A stretch of 64,000 nt of DNA, taken from assembly GCF_019710575.1 (NCBI RefSeq), contig NZ_JAHWFK010000030.1:62001-126000 (forward strand), written 5' to 3'. This DNA comes from Paractinoplanes polyasparticus. Lineage in GTDB: Bacteria > Actinomycetota > Actinomycetes > Mycobacteriales > Micromonosporaceae. Below are positions 41,141 to 49,181 of this stretch, one piece after another. The notes beneath the pieces are model-generated. The model was not told where the DNA came from, ran no database searches, and saw nothing but the letters and a program-made list of their open reading frames with translations. The number at the start of each line of letters is the position of its first letter. The first letter of the stretch is position 1. The position numbers and the translations under genes were made by a program.

Positions 41141-42280
41141 ATGAGACGTCTTCTCCGCGCCGCACTGGCCGCCGGACTGCTGGCGACCGCCGCCCTCACC
41201 ACACTGGCCACCGCCGGCCCGGCCTCGGCCGACGTCGAGATCTGTGAGCAGTACGGCCAGACCACGATCGGCGGCCGCTACATCGTGATGAACAACCGCT
41301 GGGGCACCACGGCCCAGCAGTGCATCGACGTCACGGGCACCGGCTTCTCGATCACCAGCCAGCAGGGCGTCGGCAACACGAGCGGCGCCCCGGTCTCGTA
41401 CCCGGCGGTCTATTTCGGCTGCCACTACACCCGGTGCTCGCCCGGCACCAACCTGCCCATCCGGGTCGGCGACATCTCCTCCGCCACCAGCAGCGTCAGC
41501 TACCAGTACGTCTCCGGGGCGACCTACAACGCGTCGTTCGACATCTGGCTCGACCCGTCGCCGCGCACCGACGGCGTCAACGCGCAAGAGATCATGATCT
41601 GGTTCAACCGCCAGGGCTCGATCCAGCCGATCGGCTCGGTGGTCGGCAATGCAACGATCGGCGGGCGCACCTGGGAGGTGTGGCGGGGCAGCAACGGCTC
41701 CAACGCAGTGATTTCGTACGTCGCGCCGTCCCCGATCACGAGCTGGAGCTTCAGCGTCCTCGACTTCATCCGCGACACGCAGAATCGCGGAGCGATCACC
41801 AGTAGTTGGTATTTGACAAGTATTCAGGCCGGATTCGAGCCGTGGGTCGGCGGCGCCGGTCTCGCCGTGACCAATTTCTCGGCAGCGGTCAACGGCGGCG
41901 GAGGCAACCCGTCGACGCCCCCGCCGACAACGCCTCCGCCGACAACTCCGCCCCCGGCGGCCGGCGGTTGCCGCATCACCTACGCCACCAACACGTGGAA
42001 TACCGGCTACACCGCCAATGTGACCGTGGCGAATACCGGATCGACGGCCCTGAACGGCTGGGCGCTCGGCTTCACACTGCCCGCAGGCCAGACCATCACG
42101 AGTTCCTGGAACGCGGCATTGACCGGTTCGAGTGGAGCGGTCACGGCCCGCAACATCTCCTGGAACGGCGCCGTCCCACCCAACGGCAGCACATCGTTCG
42201 GTTTCCAGGCCACCCACACAGGCAACTCCGCAGCACCAACGGCGTTCACCCTGAACGGTTCCGCCTGCACCACCGCCTGA
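41141..42280 (+). CDS. Secreted GH12 endoglucanase with CBM2
   Basis: This 379-residue cellulase has a signal peptide (residues 1-30, cleavage ASA-DV), a GH12 catalytic domain (about 33-252), a Pro/Thr linker (PPTTPPPTTPPP) and a C-terminal family 2 cellulose-binding module (277-378) with flanking cysteines (GGC and SAC). The nucleophile is Glu150 in NAQEIMIWF and the acid/base Glu233 in SIQAGFEPW. It should cut internal beta-1,4-glucan bonds in cellulose or mixed-linkage glucan outside the cell. It is alone in the operon, 268 bp from divergent lsr2, with the CebR-type operator in its promoter. Confidence 0.96.
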   Translation: MRRLLRAALAAGLLATAALTTLATAGPASADVEICEQYGQTTIGGRYIVMNNRWGTTAQQCIDVTGTGFSITSQQGVGNTSGAPVSYPAVYFGCHYTRCSPGTNLPIRVGDISSATSSVSYQYVSGATYNASFDIWLDPSPRTDGVNAQEIMIWFNRQGSIQPIGSVVGNATIGGRTWEVWRGSNGSNAVISYVAPSPITSWSFSVLDFIRDTQNRGAITSSWYLTSIQAGFEPWVGGAGLAVTNFSAAVNGGGGNPSTPPPTTPPPTTPPPAAGGCRITYATNTWNTGYTANVTVANTGSTALNGWALGFTLPAGQTITSSWNAALTGSSGAVTARNISWNGAVPPNGSTSFGFQATHTGNSAAPTAFTLNGSACTTA

Positions 42281-42413
42281 CGCCCACAGTCACCCCGAAC
42301 CCGAGCCGCCTCGTCGCCGATTCTCCGGTGCCGGGGCGGTTCGTCCATTCCAGAAGTTGATCTCCATGATTGCCTCCCGCGTTCTCTGAGCCCATTGCTC
42401 ACGGCGCGAGTTC

Positions 42414-42675
42414 CGAGGCCGCCGTGAGCTCGAGTCACCATGAGGTCGGGCCACCCTGGGGTAGCGCCGCGTTGGTTCGAGCCACTTTGTGGTCGAGCCG
42501 CCTTCAGTTCGAGCCACCTTCGGGTCGAGCTGGCATGAGTTCGAGCCACCTTCGGGTCGAGCTGGCATGAGTTCGAGCCACCTTCGGGTCGAGCTGACAC
42601 GAGTTCGAGCCACCTTTGAGTCGAGCTGGCATGAGTTGGAGCCGGCATGAGGTCGAGCCGGCATCAGACCGAGCC
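42414..42675. repeat. 16-bp tandem repeat array downstream of the GNAT gene
   Basis: About 16 units of the pattern AGTTCGAGCCACCTTC/GGGTCGAGCTGGCATG follow each other with strict 16-bp period, seen in the TCGAG core at 42493, 42509, 42525 and 42541. Alternate units are most alike, giving a 32-bp higher-order repeat. The array fills most of the gap between the cellulase stop (42280) and the GNAT stop (42758); no gene is seen in this gap. Confidence 0.9.
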
Positions 42676-42757
42676 CGGCGTAGGTCGTCAGGCGGTGGCG
42701 GTTTCTGAGGCAGGTGCGGGGTCCCAAGGCCGGTCCGCGTTTCGAGTCGGCGGGTCT

Positions 42758-43816
42758 TCAGGCCGGCCCGGTTCGGAGGCGAATGCTGAGTTGCACGCCC
42801 ATCTCCCGGAATCCCAGCGCCCGGGCCACCCGGCGGGAGGCATCCGGCCGAGCCCGCCACTGCGGAAGAAGTCCCACCAGCAAGGCGTCAGCAACGGCCG
42901 CCGACGCGACAACCCGCGCGAGTCCCAGGCCGCGGTACTCCGACACCGTAAGCACGCTGAGGTGCGCGGTGCCCTGCGGCCAGACCTCGTATCCGGCAGC
43001 GGCCACGATCTCGCCCGCCGAGCGAACCACGAACGCCGCCGACGTGATCTCGTCGAGCCCCGCCTCACCAGCGTCTTCGGCACTGGCCCGCCCAACCAGC
43101 GACGCCAACTCGGTCCTGTCGACCTGCTCAACCCTGCCGAACCCAGCGGTTCCGCCGACAGCGGTCCCGCTGGATGCCGCCGTCGTGTTGGTCCCGGCCG
43201 CCGTGTCAGACAGGGCCGCCGTGTCAGACAGGGCCGTCGTGTCGGACCGGGCCGTCGTGTCGGGCGAAGCCGTCGGGTCAGAGACAGTCGTTCTGTCGGA
43301 CGGCGCCGTCGTGTCGGGCGGAACCGTCCTGTTGAACCTGGCCGTCCTGTTGGACCTGGCCGTCCTGTCCGACCCGACCGTCGTCTCGGGCGGAGTCGTC
43401 CCGCTGAACGGAGCCGTCCTGTGGTGCGCCCACATCCGCGGCGCCTCTCTCGGCTGGAAGCCTTCCGCGTTGCAGTAGGCGAGTGTCGCCGGTCCGAGCA
43501 TGTCATCGACCGGCAGCCGGTCCCGTACGAAACCCGGTTCCGTCACGTCCGCCGCAGCTCGACCGCCAAGTTCCCGCCGCACGATCTCCGCGCCACTCTC
43601 ATCCGACGCGGTAGCGATCACTCCGCCCGCCAGCGCAACGATGCCCACCCATCCCGGCGGGCAAAGGCGGGACGAGGGCGACACAGCGACGTCAACGCCA
43701 TCCGCCCTGAACTCAACAGGCGCCCCGGCCAACTCAGCCCAGAGCCGCCGCGCGTGGTTCAGCAGCAAGTCGTCGATCACGGTCGCATCATGGCAACCGC
43801 GACCGGGCTGCACCAT
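42758..43816 (-). CDS. GNAT N-acetyltransferase interrupted by an in-frame 18-bp repeat array
   Basis: The C-terminal half is a GNAT domain: SAAFVVRSAGEIVAAAGYEV, the acetyl-CoA motif VSEYRGLGLARVVASAAVAD, and WRARPDASRRVARALGFREM. The N-terminal 120 or so residues (VIDDLLLNHARRLWAEL, VGIVALAGGVIATASDE) form another conserved-looking domain. Between them, 14 repeats of six residues (SDTTAR-like) make a Thr/Ser-rich insert of about 85 residues. ATG at 43816 has GAGGG eight bases upstream; GTG at 43780 is the alternative start, where the conserved protein begins. It is probably functional as a two-domain protein with a flexible linker, but expression is unproven. Confidence 0.78.
   Translation of the reverse strand: MVQPGRGCHDATVIDDLLLNHARRLWAELAGAPVEFRADGVDVAVSPSSRLCPPGWVGIVALAGGVIATASDESGAEIVRRELGGRAAADVTEPGFVRDRLPVDDMLGPATLAYCNAEGFQPREAPRMWAHHRTAPFSGTTPPETTVGSDRTARSNRTARFNRTVPPDTTAPSDRTTVSDPTASPDTTARSDTTALSDTAALSDTAAGTNTTAASSGTAVGGTAGFGRVEQVDRTELASLVGRASAEDAGEAGLDEITSAAFVVRSAGEIVAAAGYEVWPQGTAHLSVLTVSEYRGLGLARVVASAAVADALLVGLLPQWRARPDASRRVARALGFREMGVQLSIRLRTGPA
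43179..43430. repeat. 14 x 18-bp in-frame repeats inside the GNAT gene
   Basis: Units GCCGTCGTGTCGGACCGG and variants start every 18 bp at 43179, 43197, 43215 and so on to 43413. On the minus strand each encodes a six-residue unit such as SDTTAR. Units at the ends are more diverged. Confidence 0.92.
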
Positions 43817-43866
43817 CGAGATTCGCCCTCGTCTAGCCCGCCGGCCATTCAATGATCGCCTCAACG

Positions 43867-44035
43867 GACAGCGACCTGGCTGCTCCGTGCGTCGGGTGGT
43901 GCGTGCGGGCAGCGACTTGGCTGCTCCGTGCGGCACGGTGGCGCGTGCGGCCAGCGACGTGTCTACGCCATGCGGCAGGGGTGGTGCGTGCGGGCAGCGA
44001 CCTGGCTGCGCCGTGCGGCAGGGTGGTGCGTGTGG
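43867..44035. repeat. Four 42-bp tandem repeats upstream of the GNAT gene
   Basis: Four consecutive copies begin with (G/C)CAGCGACCTGGCTGCTCCG and are 42, 42, 43 and 42 bp long. They are non-coding and sit in the 305-bp gap (43817-44121) between the GNAT start and the next gene's stop, in the GNAT promoter area. I see no other feature in the gap. Confidence 0.88.
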
Positions 44036-44121
44036 ACAGCGAGTGCGCCCCAAGGCCAGGCAACGATCAGCCGGCCGCGTCGTCGTGTCCGTTCCATCGC
44101 CAGGCGTGCCCTGTCGCGGGT

Positions 44122-44625
44122 CTACAGCACTCGGGCGCGATGGTCCTTGCTGATGTTGTGGAGGGTGCAGGCGCGCCGCGGCTCGCCCGGGCACAGCACC
44201 CACAATTCGGTGGCGGCGGCCTGATAGAGCCGCCAGGGCGAATCGCCGGTCAGTTCCTCGCGCGCGAACACCCTGCCCCCGCGCCCCGCCGGCCCCGGAT
44301 AGTGCGCCAACCGGTCGTCGAGCTCATCGGACGGCACTGCACGCCCCTCACCCACGGCGTACACAGCCTGCCCGTGATAGGCGGGCACGGTGGAGTCGAA
44401 GACGGTCAGGGCGACGGCCGGGCGCTCCGCGAGGTTGCGCGAGTGCTCGGTGTCGAGTGCGGACACCCAGAGAAACTCCCACTCCCCGGCCCACGAGAAG
44501 TAGACCGGTGTGATCCATGGCTGTCCGCCGCCCGACACCGTTGCCAGCGTCAGATAGTGGTTGGCGTTCAAGAGTTCCCGCGCGTGCCCGAGCAGCTCAG
44601 GGTTCGGCTCATCGGGTGTCACCAT
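44122..44625 (-). CDS. Pyridoxamine 5'-phosphate oxidase-like flavin/F420-binding protein
   Basis: This 167-residue protein has a split-barrel PNPOx fold: HARELLNANHYLTLATVSGG, GQPWITPVYFSWAGEWEFLW, SALDTEHSRNLAERPAVALT and a Trp-rich C-terminus. Family members bind FMN or F420 or are heme-degradation relatives; the substrate is unknown. It is transcribed alone. Confidence 0.85.
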   Translation of the reverse strand: MVTPDEPNPELLGHARELLNANHYLTLATVSGGGQPWITPVYFSWAGEWEFLWVSALDTEHSRNLAERPAVALTVFDSTVPAYHGQAVYAVGEGRAVPSDELDDRLAHYPGPAGRGGRVFAREELTGDSPWRLYQAAATELWVLCPGEPRRACTLHNISKDHRARVL

Positions 44626-44700
44626 GCCGCCAGCCTATGGCCGAGCCGGCACTCGTGCGACCCGGTGCTCGCGCGCGGGCGGCGACGAAAGGAAGCGGGG

Positions 44701-46341
44701 TCAAGCCGGTCCGAACCGTAAGGCTGCGGGGGCGTGGGCCGGGACGGCAGGGGAGTGCGGAGCGGTCGGCGTGAGGCGGCGATAGCGCTGGCCGGGAGCG
44801 GGACGCTGGTCGGGTTCGCCCTTGTTGGGCCACAGCGCGACCGCCCGCTCGGCCAGCGCCGTGATGGTCAGGGACGGGTTGACGCCCAGGTTGGCGGGGA
44901 CCGCGGAGCCGTCGATCACGTGCAGGCCCTCGTAGCCGAAGACGCGGTGGTAGGGGTCGATCACGCCGGCTGACGGGCTGGCGCCGATGGTGGCGCCCCC
45001 GAGGATGTGGGCCGTCATCGGCACGTTGAAGACGTCGCCAACTCCCCCGCCGGGGAAGCCGCCGATGTGGGTGGCGATGCGCCGGACGGCGTCGTGGCCG
45101 ACGGGGATCCAGCTCGGGTTCGGCGCGCCGTGCCCGGGGCTGGTGGTCAGGCGGCCGCGCCGGGTGCGGCTTACTGTCAGCGAGTTGTCGGCCGTCTGCA
45201 TGACCAGCACGATGATCGTGCGTTCGCTCCAGCGCCGCACCGACAAGGAGCGGGCCAGCACGTACGGATGACGCAGGGCCGAACCGAGGAAGCGCACCGG
45301 CCGCGGCACCCGCCCGCCGCCGTCGACCAGCACCGTCGAGAGCAGACCCATCGCGTTGCTGCCGGGGCCGTACCGCACCGGCTCGATGTGTGTGGTCTCG
45401 TCGGGGTGGAAGGACGACGTGATCGCCACACCCTGCGAATACGGCTGCTTCGGCACCGACGTCGTCTGCGCGCCGAGCAGCGCCTCCGAGTTCGTGCGGG
45501 TCAGCGCGCCCAGCCGCGGCGACAGGGCGGGCAGCACCCCGGTGTCCCGCATCGTGTGCAGCAACCGCTGGGTGCCGAGCGCCCCCGCCGCCAGAATCAC
45601 CTCGCGCGCCGTGAAGTCGCCGCCCGACGACGAGACGACCCAGCCCGACGGGCCGGGCCGCAACGACGAGACCTCGGTGGACGGGTGCACGACCGCCCCG
45701 GCCCGCTCGGCCAGGTGCAGGTAGTTGACGTCGAGGGTGTTCTTGGCGCCGATCTTGCAGCCGATCATGCAGTTTCCGCACTCGGTGCAGCCCGTCCGGG
45801 CCGGGCCGGCGCCACCGAAGAACGGATCGGGCACCGTGCGGCCGGCCTCGCCGAAGAACACCCCCACCGGCGTACGCCGGAAGCTCGCGCCCGCCCCCAT
45901 CTCGTCGGCGACCTGGCGGATCACCAGGTCGGACGGGGTCAGCGTGGGCTGCTCGGTCACGCCGAGCATGCGCGACGCCTGGTCGTAGAACGGCGTCAGC
46001 TCCTCGGCCCAGTCGGTGATGCCGGCCCAGTGGCGGTCGGCGAAGAACGTCGCGGGCGGGCGGTAGAGCGTGTTCGCATAGACGAGGGAGCCGCCGCCGA
46101 CCCCGGCTGCCGACAGCACCACCAGGTCTTTGAGCAGGGTGATGCGCTGGATGCCACGCAGGCCCAGCCGCGGCGCCCACAGGAAGTTGCGCAGGTCCCA
46201 CGACGTCTTGGGCAGGGTGTCGCGGGTGAAGCGACGGCCCGCCTCGAGCACGCCGACGCGGTAGCCCTTCTCGGCCAGACGGAGCGCGCTCACGCTGCCG
46301 CCGAAGCCGCTGCCCACGATCACCACGTCGTAATCCGCCAT
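44701..46341 (-). CDS. GMC-family FAD oxidoreductase (cholesterol oxidase-like)
   Basis: This 546-residue flavoenzyme starts with the FAD motif DVVIVGSGFGGSVSALRLAE. The body has AAGVGGGSLVYANTL and a Cys-rich motif GCTECGNCMIGCKIGAKNTL (C-x2-C-x2-C-x3-C) typical of the actinobacterial GMC/ChoD-like group. The C-terminal GMC_oxred_C region has HILGGATIGASP and VIDGSAVPANLGVNPSLTI. It may oxidise a sterol or other alcohol. There is no Tat signal, so it is likely cytoplasmic. A 14-bp palindrome lies 16 bp upstream of the start. Confidence 0.9.
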   Translation of the reverse strand: MADYDVVIVGSGFGGSVSALRLAEKGYRVGVLEAGRRFTRDTLPKTSWDLRNFLWAPRLGLRGIQRITLLKDLVVLSAAGVGGGSLVYANTLYRPPATFFADRHWAGITDWAEELTPFYDQASRMLGVTEQPTLTPSDLVIRQVADEMGAGASFRRTPVGVFFGEAGRTVPDPFFGGAGPARTGCTECGNCMIGCKIGAKNTLDVNYLHLAERAGAVVHPSTEVSSLRPGPSGWVVSSSGGDFTAREVILAAGALGTQRLLHTMRDTGVLPALSPRLGALTRTNSEALLGAQTTSVPKQPYSQGVAITSSFHPDETTHIEPVRYGPGSNAMGLLSTVLVDGGGRVPRPVRFLGSALRHPYVLARSLSVRRWSERTIIVLVMQTADNSLTVSRTRRGRLTTSPGHGAPNPSWIPVGHDAVRRIATHIGGFPGGGVGDVFNVPMTAHILGGATIGASPSAGVIDPYHRVFGYEGLHVIDGSAVPANLGVNPSLTITALAERAVALWPNKGEPDQRPAPGQRYRRLTPTAPHSPAVPAHAPAALRFGPA

Positions 46342-46356
46342 GGCTCCACCATCGCA

Positions 46357-46370
46357 TTACCGATCGGTAA
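46357..46370. promoter_or_regulatory. Perfect palindrome upstream of the GMC oxidoreductase
   Basis: TTACCGATCGGTAA is a perfect 14-bp inverted repeat of the kind bound by TetR-family repressors. It lies 16 bp from the GMC start codon. No tetR gene is adjacent. Confidence 0.6.
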
Positions 46371-46400
46371 CCGACAGGACTGCCTGTGGACGACGCCGAA

Positions 46401-46410
46401 TTGTGGATAA
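46401..46410. promoter_or_regulatory. DnaA-box-like sequence
   Basis: TTGTGGATAA, identical to the site at 10066-10075, lies 60 bp upstream of the GMC start. A near-match CTGTGGACG is 17 bp away. Confidence 0.35.
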
Positions 46411-46451
46411 CTCCGGGCTGCCCGTCCGCGCGGCCTAAAGTCGCCTCCAAC

Positions 46452-47468
46452 TCACGCCGAGAGGAGCACCTTGAGATGGCGACCGGAGGCAGCATCCGCG
46501 AAGGCAGCGGCGGCATCGGCCAGCGGGTGCACGGCGGTGACCATGGCCGATACGTCCACCTGGCCCGACTCGAGCAGCCGCATGGCCTCGGTGAAGTCGC
46601 CGGGCAGGTACGTGGCGCTGCCCTGGATCCGGAGCTGGGCGTCCTGGACCAGCGGCAGCGGGATGCTCACGTCGGCCGGCGGCACACCGACCACGACGAC
46701 CGTGCCGCCCTTCATCACCAGCGCGAGGGCCTGGTCGGTCGTCGACTGCTCGGCCACGCAGTCGAACACCACGTCGGCGCTCTCGCCCAGCGCCTCCCGC
46801 ACCAGCGCGACGGCGTCGGGTGCGGTCGCGTCGACCGCGGCGTCGGCCCCGAACGCCAGCGCCCGTTCGCGGGAGGCGGCCGACCGGGCGGTCATGACGA
46901 TGCGCTTGGCGCCGTAGGCCCGCGCGACCTGTGCCATCAGAATCCCGATGGTGCCGGCGCCCAGAATGGCCACGGCCTTGTCCCGTACGCCCTCAGCCAG
47001 CCCGATGGCGTGCACCGGCGTCCCCAACGGCTCGATGAAGGCGGCCGTCGCCCAGTCGAGCGCGTCCGGGATGACGTGCAGCCGCCGTTGGTCGACCGTG
47101 AACAGCTCGGCCATGCCGCCCTGGTCGTGGGCGCAGCCGAAGAACCGCAGCCGCTCACAGATGTTCTGCCGCCCGGCGAGGCACTGCTTGCACTCCCAGC
47201 AGGGCAGGAAGGGCTCGAGCGTGACGCGCTGCCCGACCACGGCCGCTGTCACCGCCGGCCCGACCGCCTCGACCGTGCCGCACACCTCGTGCCCCGGCGC
47301 GTACGGCAGCTCGATGAACGGATGCAACCCGGCCAGCGCATGCGTGTCCGAGCCGCAGACACCCGCCACCGCCGTCCGCACCAGCACTTCACCCGGCCCC
47401 GGCTGCGGCACTTCCGCCGCGACCACCGAAACCCCGCCATCCGAAACGATCACCCGCTGCATGGTCAC
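46452..47468 (-). CDS. Zinc-dependent medium-chain dehydrogenase (sorbitol/threonine dehydrogenase-like)
   Basis: This 338-residue MDR enzyme has the catalytic zinc site GVCGSDTHAL and GHEVCG, the structural zinc site CWECKQCLAGRQNIC and the NAD(P) motif VAILGAGTIGILMAQVARAYG. It resembles L-iditol or threonine dehydrogenases and L-galactonate-type enzymes. The start is GTG at 47468 or ATG at 47462. It is divergent from an acyl-CoA synthetase gene 46 bp away. Confidence 0.92.
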   Translation of the reverse strand: MTMQRVIVSDGGVSVVAAEVPQPGPGEVLVRTAVAGVCGSDTHALAGLHPFIELPYAPGHEVCGTVEAVGPAVTAAVVGQRVTLEPFLPCWECKQCLAGRQNICERLRFFGCAHDQGGMAELFTVDQRRLHVIPDALDWATAAFIEPLGTPVHAIGLAEGVRDKAVAILGAGTIGILMAQVARAYGAKRIVMTARSAASRERALAFGADAAVDATAPDAVALVREALGESADVVFDCVAEQSTTDQALALVMKGGTVVVVGVPPADVSIPLPLVQDAQLRIQGSATYLPGDFTEAMRLLESGQVDVSAMVTAVHPLADAAAAFADAASGRHLKVLLSA

Positions 47469-47514
47469 GCCCCGACCCTAGACCCAGTGCCGCCGCAGGG
47501 TTCATGCTGCGGGA

Positions 47515-49119
47515 ATGCTGTCCTATGCCTCGGGTGTGTCCGAGCAGCCGCTGCTCGGCGAGACGATCGGCGCCAACTTGGAACGCACGGTCGCGCGCTT
47601 CGGCGAGCGCGAGGCGCTGGTCGACGTGGCCGCCGGGCGCCGCTGGACGTACGCCGAGCTCGACGCCGACGTGAACCGGCTGGCGCGTGGCCTGCTCGCC
47701 CGCGGCGTCGAGCGGGGCGACCGGGTCGGCATCTGGGCCCCGAACTGCGCCGAGTGGGTGATCACCCAGTACGCGACGGCCAAGGTCGGCGCGATCCTGG
47801 TGAACGTCAATCCGGCCTATCGCACGCACGAATTGCGCTACGTCGCCGAGCAGTCGGGCCTGCGCCTGCTGATCAGCGCGGAATCGTTCAAGACGAGCGA
47901 CTACCGGGCCATGGTCAGCGAGATCGGCTTCGGCGAGGTCGTCTATCTCGGCTCGCCGGAGTTCGACGGGTTGTTCATCGACGGGGAACCTCCCGACATG
48001 AGCGCCCTGGCGTTCGACGACCCGATCAACATCCAGTACACGTCCGGGACCACCGGCTTTCCGAAGGGCGCGACGCTCTCGCACCACAACATCCTCAACA
48101 ACGGCTACTTCGTGGGCGAGCTGGTCAACTACACCGAGCGGGACAGGATCTGCCTGCCGGTGCCGCTCTACCACTGCTTCGGCATGGTGATGGGCAACCT
48201 GGCTGCCACCTCGCACGGCGCCTGCATCGTGCTGCCCGCGCCCGGCTTCGACCCGGCGGCCACGCTGGCTGCCGTGGCGGCCGAACGTTGCACCTCGCTG
48301 TACGGCGTCCCGACCATGTTCATTGCGGAGCTGGGCCGGCCCGACTTCGGCGACTACGACCTGTCGACGCTGCGCACCGGCATCATGGCCGGCTCGCCCT
48401 GCCCGGTCGAGGTGATGAAGCGGGTGGTGGCCGAGATGAACATGAGCGAGGTCGCGATCTGTTACGGCATGACCGAGACGTCCCCGGTGTCGACCATGAC
48501 CCGGCCCGACGACACCCTGGCCCGGCGCACCGAGACCGTCGGCCGGGTCATGCCGCACCTGGAATCCGAGGTCGTCGACCCGGATTCGGGTCGTCCGGTG
48601 CCCCACGGCGAGCCGGGCGAGCTGTGCACCCGCGGCTACTCGGTGATGCTCGGCTACTGGAACCAGGCGGAGGCGACGGCCGAGGCGATCGACGCGGCCC
48701 GCTGGATGCACACCGGCGACCTGGCCACGATGGACGACGAGGGCTACGTCAACATCGTCGGCCGGATCAAGGATCTGGTGATCCGCGGCGGCGAGAACGT
48801 GTACCCCCGCGAGGTCGAGGAGTTCCTGTACACCCACCCGGACATCGCCGATGTGCAGGTGATCGGCGTCCCGGACGCGAAGTACGGGGAAGAGCTGATG
48901 GCCTGGGTCGTCATGCGCCCCGGAGCGACGCCGCTGACCGCCGAGGCCGTCCAGCAGTTCTGTGGCGGCAGGCTCACCCACTACAAGGTGCCGCGCTACG
49001 TGCACGTGGTCGACGGCTTCCCGATGACGGTGACCGGCAAGGTGCGCAAGGTCGAAATGCGCGAGCGGGCAGTCGGCATCCTGGGCCTCGAGGACGCCGC
49101 TGCCATCAGGAACGCCTGA
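47515..49119 (+). CDS. AMP-binding fatty-acyl-CoA synthetase (FadD-like)
   Basis: This 534-residue ANL-superfamily enzyme has the P-loop IQYTSGTTGFPKGATLSHHN, ICYGMTETSPVS, the HTGDLATMDDEGYVNIVGRI segment and the catalytic lysine in TVTGKVRKVEM. The layout matches the FadD35/AcsF group that activates medium- to long-chain fatty acids. The substrate is not determined. A 60-bp gap separates it from the convergent glycosyltransferase stop. Confidence 0.92.
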   Translation: MLSYASGVSEQPLLGETIGANLERTVARFGEREALVDVAAGRRWTYAELDADVNRLARGLLARGVERGDRVGIWAPNCAEWVITQYATAKVGAILVNVNPAYRTHELRYVAEQSGLRLLISAESFKTSDYRAMVSEIGFGEVVYLGSPEFDGLFIDGEPPDMSALAFDDPINIQYTSGTTGFPKGATLSHHNILNNGYFVGELVNYTERDRICLPVPLYHCFGMVMGNLAATSHGACIVLPAPGFDPAATLAAVAAERCTSLYGVPTMFIAELGRPDFGDYDLSTLRTGIMAGSPCPVEVMKRVVAEMNMSEVAICYGMTETSPVSTMTRPDDTLARRTETVGRVMPHLESEVVDPDSGRPVPHGEPGELCTRGYSVMLGYWNQAEATAEAIDAARWMHTGDLATMDDEGYVNIVGRIKDLVIRGGENVYPREVEEFLYTHPDIADVQVIGVPDAKYGEELMAWVVMRPGATPLTAEAVQQFCGGRLTHYKVPRYVHVVDGFPMTVTGKVRKVEMRERAVGILGLEDAAAIRNA

Positions 49120-49181
49120 CCGGGCAGCACGCGGCGGTACATCGAGCCGGTGACCGGCGGCCTCCGTCGTCTGGTGGCCCG

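Noticed and set aside
42414..42675. CRISPR array
   Set aside because: The 16-bp period is continuous, without unique spacers of even length, and no cas genes are nearby. It is a tandem repeat.
43867..44035. CRISPR-like 42-bp repeats
   Set aside because: The copies are head-to-tail without spacers, so they are a simple tandem array.
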